Positions 56,750 to 64,000 of a DNA stretch of 64,000 bases are shown here, one piece after another (position 1 is the stretch's first letter; each line of letters starts with the position of its first letter). The DNA is from Homalodisca vitripennis (Eukaryota; Arthropoda; Insecta; Hemiptera; Cicadellidae), in NCBI RefSeq assembly GCF_021130785.1, contig NW_025776837.1:1-64000 (forward strand). Direction: 5' to 3'. Both the position numbers and the translations under genes were made by a program. A model generated the notes under the pieces. The model was not told the DNA's origin. It did no database searches and saw nothing but the letters and a program-made list of their open reading frames with translations.

Positions 56750-59700
56750 TATTGTAAGACATAAACTAACACACTTGTTTCGAGCCCTAATTTGACACTC
56801 AACACAATTCAAAAATAGGAATTACAAAAAAAAACCTGCTAACTGAATCATTGCGATTTTACAATACTTTCAAGTATACTAAGTTAATAGGCAATAATAT
56901 AAACCAAACACGTCATTTTGTTTACAAGTGAAGTATGGAAAGACTGTGGCTGTGCGATTTCATTTATGGTAGTGATTCACATTTATATCACAGTCTAATT
57001 TACTAAATTATTACTAATGTTATGACTAATTTTAATTATATTAAAATATTATAGTAATTGTAATTATATTAAAATTATTAACTATTATCATTTAATCTTA
57101 TAATAAACCAAATAATATAAGTATGCCATTCTGAAACACCAATTTTAACCAAATTGATTTAAAGTAGAACAATACATTACCTAGTGTATGTGTCGTGTGT
57201 GTATTGGTGTGAGTGGGGCAACTTCCTGCCGCATTGGCCGCATCACCCTGTAACAGTTAGAAAAGACAGCATGTAATAGTTTATCATAGTAAAAACATAC
57301 AGTTCCCAAAACCAATATAATTATAAAAAATATACTTTAATTAAATAAATAGGTTTAATACTAAGTATATTGATGGAACAAATATGTAAACTTCAGTCCA
57401 ATATTAGCAGATAAATTTAGTTACCTTAATATGTTGTGTAGTGGAGAATTATTGTTGTAGTTAAATGTAGTTCTACAAGCACGCACACTTTCACACTTTT
57501 CCATTCAATCATCATTCATACTCTGTGTGTTTTGCAACACACGTGGGGACGTGTTACGCGATAATGTCAAAGAGGGGACGTCAAGCCAACGCAGGACCGA
57601 AGCCACCTGAAAATAATTAGAACAAAACTCTCGAATCACAAGTATGACATCAATCAGTAGAATGGTTTATTTATAATACCTTACAAAAGAGTCTTGAGAT
57701 TTGACTAAAACTGTAGTTTCAGAATGGCATTAAATTTACACCTAAATGTCCCTACTACTTACAGTAATGTGTCATCTCGCATTGAGGATAAGAAATATAG
57801 GATGCTGAAACATGATTTCATATTAATAATCAAAACATAATGAGTAAAAATATTAACTAATACTTAGCATAGATAATATTGTAGTGGTATAAATACAGAC
57901 AGAAAATATGTAATGAAGAAAATGTATATGAGATCTATAAAAATGTAACTTTAAAATTTTGTAATGACCAGCCTTGGCAGGGATTGGGACTGCCTGTGCT
58001 TAAAACAGTTGTCGTGCATCCACCACTGTTACTAGAACCAACAGCAATGGCTGCAGTGAAACTTCTATACGCACCCAGGTTAGAGCATTCCATGGTACTA
58101 GGGCCAGTCCTTGGGCAGGTAGTCGCCCTTCTACCATGTAATACTCCCCTCCCTTATTAGGTTGGATGTAGGTTACGTCACGTGTGCTCCAATCAACCGC
58201 AGACAATATGCACTTCCTCGACAAGAGAATAATATAGATCCATAAATTCTCACTAAACGTATTGATCTTTACAGTATAAATACTTGATAAAAGCGTTAAA
58301 TGATTTCTGACTGTATTTTTTTAATTATTATTAAAGTTCTAATAGATTAGGACAAGAATAAAATATTTTATTTTATACACCGGTTGATATTAAAAGAAAA
58401 TATATTCTATTCTCGGTTGCAATTTAAGTAATATAAATATAGAGGTTACTCCATATATAGTTCAATTTGATCTTGAAATAAACTCCCAATTGCACCCAAT
58501 CTTTCAAGTACACAATGTGCTGACTTGAAAGATGTTTCAATATTATTAAAGATAAGTTTTATTTAATATTATTAGGATCTGATAGGATAAGACTTCTAAG
58601 TTCATCACATATAAAACTTTAAGAAAAATGCCTAACATTGGATTTACCTTTTCATAAAAATTAGATTCAAAAACCATTATAACTTAGTTTTTATAGAAAG
58701 TTTCTAACAATGGAATTCATAGGTTTACTAACCTCATGGAATCTTTCTTTTTATTACATATTCTTAATAATATCCTCCGTTAATAATTTCCGTCCTGTTC
58801 TCACTGATACTGTTTTGGAAGTTAGCCCACGACCACAGGTAGCGGAGGGTACTAACGTTACCCACACCCTGGAGGTTTTTATGGAGAAACAATATGGGGC
58901 AAAACATTGATGATGTCAATGAAGACATAACGAGAAACGACTTGCGGTCGAATATTTATTTAGGTTCCAGCAGTGGAAAACAAAATTGTGTGTGCTGATA
59001 TCACAGGAGATTTGAAAATATAGCCAGTAAATGCACCTAACCCTGTCAGTACGCCATCAGAGCCTCGGGAGTCAAGTCGTGGATCACTATTAGCAGCTAG
59101 TTTTCTCGCACTAATATAATTTCACCATTAATTTTTTGTATATTTAGATTTAATCTATATAGGAAAGAACTAAGATCAATGCTTGTAAATATAAACATTT
59201 AGTACAGATCTTACAACATTGTCTAGTTGTATCAGATAGTACAGTTACAACGCAGGATGATCTACGCATATTCATATAAAGCTTATAAATGACACAATCA
59301 ATCCCAGTTTACTGGTTGACCTGGAAGAAATCGATTGTCAACCACGCTGCGTTTGGAAGAACCAAACGATACAGCATGGACAGGGATACAAAATATCAAG
59401 CTGGGACCTTTTCTTAAAAATTTTGCTAGATCTTATACTTTATACTAACATTTAGGTAATATTTTAATCACTGACAGGCAATTAAATGGGAGAGAAAATC
59501 GTCAATTTAAATATATAAATGTAATTAAAATATATAAATGTAATTAAAATATATTTACTTGTCTGGGGGTCAGTTTTAGTGTGTAAGGTGTAAAAAATAT
59601 AATTTTAGAAAACATTTATTATTTCATATTTTAACCATATTGATACTTTGATATTTCGACCACCACCTGAACTCCCAATACTTATAACTTTTTTTCTAAG

Positions 59701-60520
59701 ATAAACTTTCCCAAAAATTTCAGAATCAGGTTGAGTACTTGAACTATAACAATTGGCTCTGTAATACTGAACGTACACACCACTTGAAATAATAAGCAAG
59801 TGAATAAATACTTTTAAAAGTAAATATCATAAGGCAGAAATTTTAGAACAGTTTCTGGCAACAAGCAGTTGCCCATACATTAACTACATACAGTTATTAG
59901 TACTTCTGCTGTTCTACAGGTAAATAAGTCAAAGCCATGAGCTGCTACTATCTAAACGCAAAGCTTAATTAATTTTCTAACACCAAAATTCAGACAACAT
60001 ATACAGGAGTACAAACAAGACAACATCTACGTGGTCGTATTCAATAAAAAGTGTGATAATTTTACTTATCCATTTGAAGACTTTTCCAGCAAACTCGACA
60101 GAGGCTCAACCGTGGTGTTAGATTCATAGCTCGGAAGAAGAATGAATATGAACTCTGCTAACTTTCTCCGTATGAACTTGAAGCCAAATTGCTCAAAATA
60201 CACTATCCTAAAAATTGTTCAAAGGTATTAGATTTTAAAATTCTGTTTTCATGGTAACGAGGAATAATTATTATTTGTTAAGAAATGCAGTATTCGTATG
60301 GCTTAAGTTACTTATAGAAATTATCAGGAAGAAGAACTATAACTTTACACCAGGGTGTTGAATGTTCAAGGCGCATTTAATGAATAATATTGAGTGTAAA
60401 ACATCAGTTACCTATGCTTGGGCTATCAAGAAAATACAACAAAAATACGTGATTATTTTGGAATCGTTTTGCACATAATATGTGGAAATAAGCTATATAT
60501 TCTTTGTTTGAAGGTTATTT
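56750..60520 (+). repeat. R-family copy 3, the fullest (S1-S4)
   Basis: Continuous S1 (56750-57895), S2 (57895-58550), S3 (58550-59850) and S4 (59850-60520), making it the reference for the others. S4 lacks the ~350 bp between the CGGCAACAAGC block and TACTTCTGCTGTTCTAC that copy 1 has. A plus ORF at 58710-58910 (MEFIGLLTSWNLSFYYIFLI start) looks like a signal peptide but is broken by a stop within seven codons in copy 1, so I do not call it a gene. Confidence 0.8.
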
Positions 60521-61768
60521 TTGACGATGGAAGGACTAGCTATAAATATAAAAAATGTAAAATCAAAAAGTAAATCTAGAATATAAATAACCGTTAAGGT
60601 TTGCTTCTATTTTGTTAAGTTGTTTAATGAAAAATCTATTGGAAATGTAAAATCTGCTTAGAATAAACAAAAGTATCTTCGAAATCTTTTGAAAATATTT
60701 ATTCTGCAATATTAATCGTATTACAATCTTACTCTTTAATTTTCTTCGTTCCATCAAATATTAAATGTAAGTTATCTTATCTTGATTTATTTGATCTTTT
60801 TATCATCTAATATATTCAAAAATATTTTTGGCAAATGAACTTTGTAATCGTTCAATTCTCCAATGATAGTTTATCCAAATTTATTTTTAATTCTATCTAA
60901 ATTCAATTTTTTTATTTCTCATATATCTTTAATTAATTTATCTTCTTATATTCTCTAACTTTGAATTCACCAACATCATTCAACTCTTTCAAGAACTCTG
61001 TTAATCTAAAGGAACCAGAATAATTTTACTTCTTGAGGATAATAATAAATATTCTAGATATTTTTTAGGGTAATATGTGGTTTTTAACATAAAATACCAT
61101 TGATCTAAACTTGTGCAAAAAACATCTGGTTTTTTCAGCATTAAGGCTTTTTGCTCGAAATCTGCTAAATATGTTGTTTTGTATGTAAATATGTTAAAAA
61201 ATATGGTTTGCATCTAGAAATATTTTTATAACGCATTTGTACCATATTTTAATTGAAAATGTAATTGAGCTGGATAGGGTTTAACTAAAAATGAGTGTAT
61301 TTTTCATGAACATTTTCAACGAAAGTATTGAGTTCAAATTAAAAACAGGTGAACTTATATATGTTTAAATGAAAACGAGTTTTATTTTGCGTTAAGTAAA
61401 TTATAAAATACAAGTGGTTGAATCAGAACAAAAGCAATAGACGTATACGACGATTTCAACATGGATTAAATTAATATGTTTTAATTCGTCAGTTAAAAAA
61501 ATGTTAAACATTGATCGTCCTTAGTTTTTAAAATAAAAAAACATGCTACTATTTCTCAATATAGGCCATCTGAAATTTTCGTTATGGAACGCCCTGTATT
61601 TTATGATCAATTTGAATTAAAATGTTATTTAAAGACTTCTATTATTGGTTATTACTAACTACTCGTTTAGAGTTTTAATTTTTTTCAAGTAATGTTTCCA
61701 AACTTTACAATGTTTATTTTGAAGTTATCCGTTGTATAAATAGTCTTAGTCATATCAAGAAGTTTATA

Positions 61769-61825
<57 letters not shown>

Positions 61826-62094
61826 AAATCTTTGAAGGTTGATTTCTAAATTAAACCATAAAGTACTTACCGCCCTCATTAACAAATTTTCATCACTACT
61901 TAGTTTAAACAATACAATAAAAACCTCATTAAAATCACCAAGTATAAATTAATAAAATATCGTTGAATAACATATATTTGAAACACTAACTTATTATGAT
62001 TTCTTTCCAATATTTTATGTATTCAGTTAACGTAAAATACATATTATCCAACTGATTAAATTCTCATATTACCTGGTGTATGCAAAATTATGAA
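60521..62094. other. AT-rich sequence with (TA)n at 61773-61823
   Basis: 51 bp of pure TA; otherwise nothing recognised. Confidence 0.5.
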
Positions 62095-62265
62095 ATTGGA
62101 GCAAAGGAAACAAAACTGGGAAGTGTATAAGAAAGAGGTAACAACACGTTTCACCAATGTAATAACGAACATATTCTAGACAAGCAGATACAAGATCAGC
62201 CCTCAGCTGAGCTTTGTCACACCGAGCGGATGGACTAAACAAGACTTGGTAAGATCTATTATTGT
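62095..62265. repeat. Dispersed repeat shared with 29045-29195, copy 2
   Basis: AAGAAAGAGGTAACAACACG, GAACATATTCTAGACAAG and CAAGATCAGCCCTCAG align with copy 1. A minus ORF crosses it here (62069-62278) but is interrupted in copy 1. Confidence 0.55.
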
Positions 62266-64000
62266 TGGCAACTAACACAATCTTTCACTGTCGCAATGAA
62301 TAAAAGTTGAATTATATTTACAAAATACAGCACGTAAGTGGAGTGCCAATGCCATAAGACCGTAATAATAAATTTATGTCATGTAGTACTAACGCTATTA
62401 GACATACAGCTTAGGAACCTTTTTTAAGATTTAGAGTTTTTCCTGTTAGATATTTTCTCAATAACTCAGGATATGGAGGAGATAAGTTTAATTTTTGTCA
62501 TTATAATTTCTTTTTTTGTGTAAATGCTTGCTATAAATATATTACTTATTTTAAATTATAGCGATGTGGTACTTGCACCATGTTGTCGGTTACTTTAGTC
62601 ATAGTTCATGTTTGGAAGGCTCGAATTCGCTCATTATTTATGTATCGTTTAAAAATTAAGATAAGTATATTACTGAGCTTTTTGTACAATCATAGTCTTT
62701 GTATTTTTGAGGAAATGAAGTTAGATATAGGGTAGGCTTAGTTATATATGAAGCCCAGCGTTTTACTAAATACGAGAAATTCTGCCTAAAACCTCTCCGC
62801 GTACAGCTGAACATTGAGTAAAGAAATACAAGTAGATGAATGCAATGTTATATTTATACTGGTAGATTTTAAAGTCGGTCAATAATGACTTTTCAGTTAA
62901 GTTACTCAACGAACTTAACTAGCCACCAATAAACGAAACATCAAATTTTCTATGATAATTAAGTTTGGATATGAAATTTGTCCAATGTTGTAAATACATA
63001 AGCAAATAAAATGATGATAAGTTTCAGTATCTCACCAAGTGACGTAGGATTACAAAAGAGCCAGGGAATTTTGTTGCTAGTTTTCCCTCCACAGGTAGCA
63101 AATATTACAAGGCACTAAGTAGTGTAAAGCATAGATTTCTTAGTAGTAAATTGTTAGTTGAGTACTAGTTTGAATAATTGTTAAAGTTTTATACCTATTA
63201 ATTAAGATTAAGACTCATACGAGGACTCATTAAATCTTAGTGACTAAATTCAATCTCACTAGAGGACATTTAATATAGGTAAAATAAAAATTTCAACGGT
63301 TTTTCTACTAATATAGTAACGTTTTTTAATTGCAAGTTTGAGAATTTGGCAGAAAGCAAGTCAAGTACTGACAACGAAACTAGTTCAGAGGAGTTACAGA
63401 ATAATATGTTAACGAGCCTATTGCACTTTCTGGAACATTAAGTAGGAAGTGAGGAATGCGTTCGTCTAGCCTTTCAGGAATGTAGTTACGAGCGTAGGCC
63501 ATATATTTATAAAATAGAAACATAGGTATTTAGTATAAAAAATAAATTAGCTAAATTTGGACAATCTAAAATGCTGCTTATTAATTTAGCATGAAATACA
63601 GAGTAGGCTATGCATGTGTATTTTTTAAAGTCACACATCAGTGATTTTTATCTTTATACTGTACTTTATACTCCATTTACTGTAATTTTGATCCTTCTCA
63701 AACTTAGTCGCCAACAAATACGCTTACCGTGATACTGCCTAAATTTAGGCCAAGGCAGGAATCTATTTCAATTTAAATACAGCATATCATAAAACAAAAA
63801 ATGCATTTTAAAACGTTTTCCTGGTACTTAAAATCGAAAATTATTTTATACTTTTACCATCAATAATAATTTAGGTACTATTACCCTCAATTCTAAGGTA
63901 TATTTTAAGGTGCAAGTTTTTGCTTGTCAATAGTATTTGCGTTTGTTTATGTATTCATAACAGATTAGATAACATAATATCCAGATCCAAATAACTGTTT
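62266..64000. other. AT-rich sequence without recognisable genes
   Basis: No gene, RNA or repeat ends recognised to the window edge. Confidence 0.5.

Noticed and set aside
58710..58910. 66-residue ORF with a signal-peptide-like start
   Set aside because: It lies in repeat R and the matching frame in copy 1 (45495) stops within seven codons.

Overview
The window is AT-rich, repeat-laden nuclear DNA from an animal, almost certainly an insect. The evidence is spliceosomal introns, a FoxP forkhead gene with the paired alternative DNA-binding exons known from arthropods, and remnants of LINE, Penelope-like, piggyBac-like, Helitron-like and tRNA-derived SINE elements. A hemipteran is my guess; nothing here fixes the order. 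There are no operons, rRNA genes, CRISPR arrays or prokaryotic signals.

Host gene. The only convincing host coding sequence lies on the minus strand at about 23.07-23.68 kb. Two short exons each encode the C-terminal half of a FoxP forkhead domain (recognition helix and wings). Exon A (23554-23678) is the canonical version and exon B (23072-23203) is a diverged alternative. Both follow an AG acceptor and start with the same Asn-Ala codons, and their phases make joining A to B out of frame, so they should be mutually exclusive. The rest of FoxP (zinc finger, leucine zipper, first half of the forkhead) was not found. Most of 24-64 kb is therefore probably upstream intron, and 1-23 kb is downstream intron, 3' region or intergenic DNA.

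Mobile DNA, left to right: LINE 3' end (0.47-0.72 kb, minus); five near-identical 278-bp tandem repeats (7.73-9.12 kb); decayed Penelope-like element between two (TA)n tracts (11.13-12.19 kb); LINE 3' end (14.27-14.85 kb, minus); a structurally complete 3219-bp DNA transposon with TIRs, a 4-bp target duplication, eleven copies of an 18-bp motif near its ends and a 549-residue transposase ORF (15211-18429); Helitron-like N-terminal fragment (20.0-20.3 kb, minus); SINE with a 44-bp tail (21.7-21.9 kb, minus); inverted-repeat element (21.9-22.8 kb); LINE reverse-transcriptase remnant (26.5-27.4 kb); orphan C-terminal domain resembling the transposase tail (29.48-29.93 kb); LINE 3' end (38.4-39.4 kb, minus); internally deleted piggyBac-like element (42.48-43.94 kb).

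Long repeat family. From 39.5 to 60.5 kb, and as older fragments at 0.1, 24.1, 25.9 and 40.9 kb, one long non-coding family recurs in the same orientation (called R here, segments S1 to S4). Three large copies (39.5-47.9, 48.3-51.6 and 56.8-60.5 kb) can be aligned with each other, and their differences expose later insertions such as a clean 230-bp LINE 3' end at 44719-44948. Remaining stretches are AT-rich sequence in which I recognised no gene.
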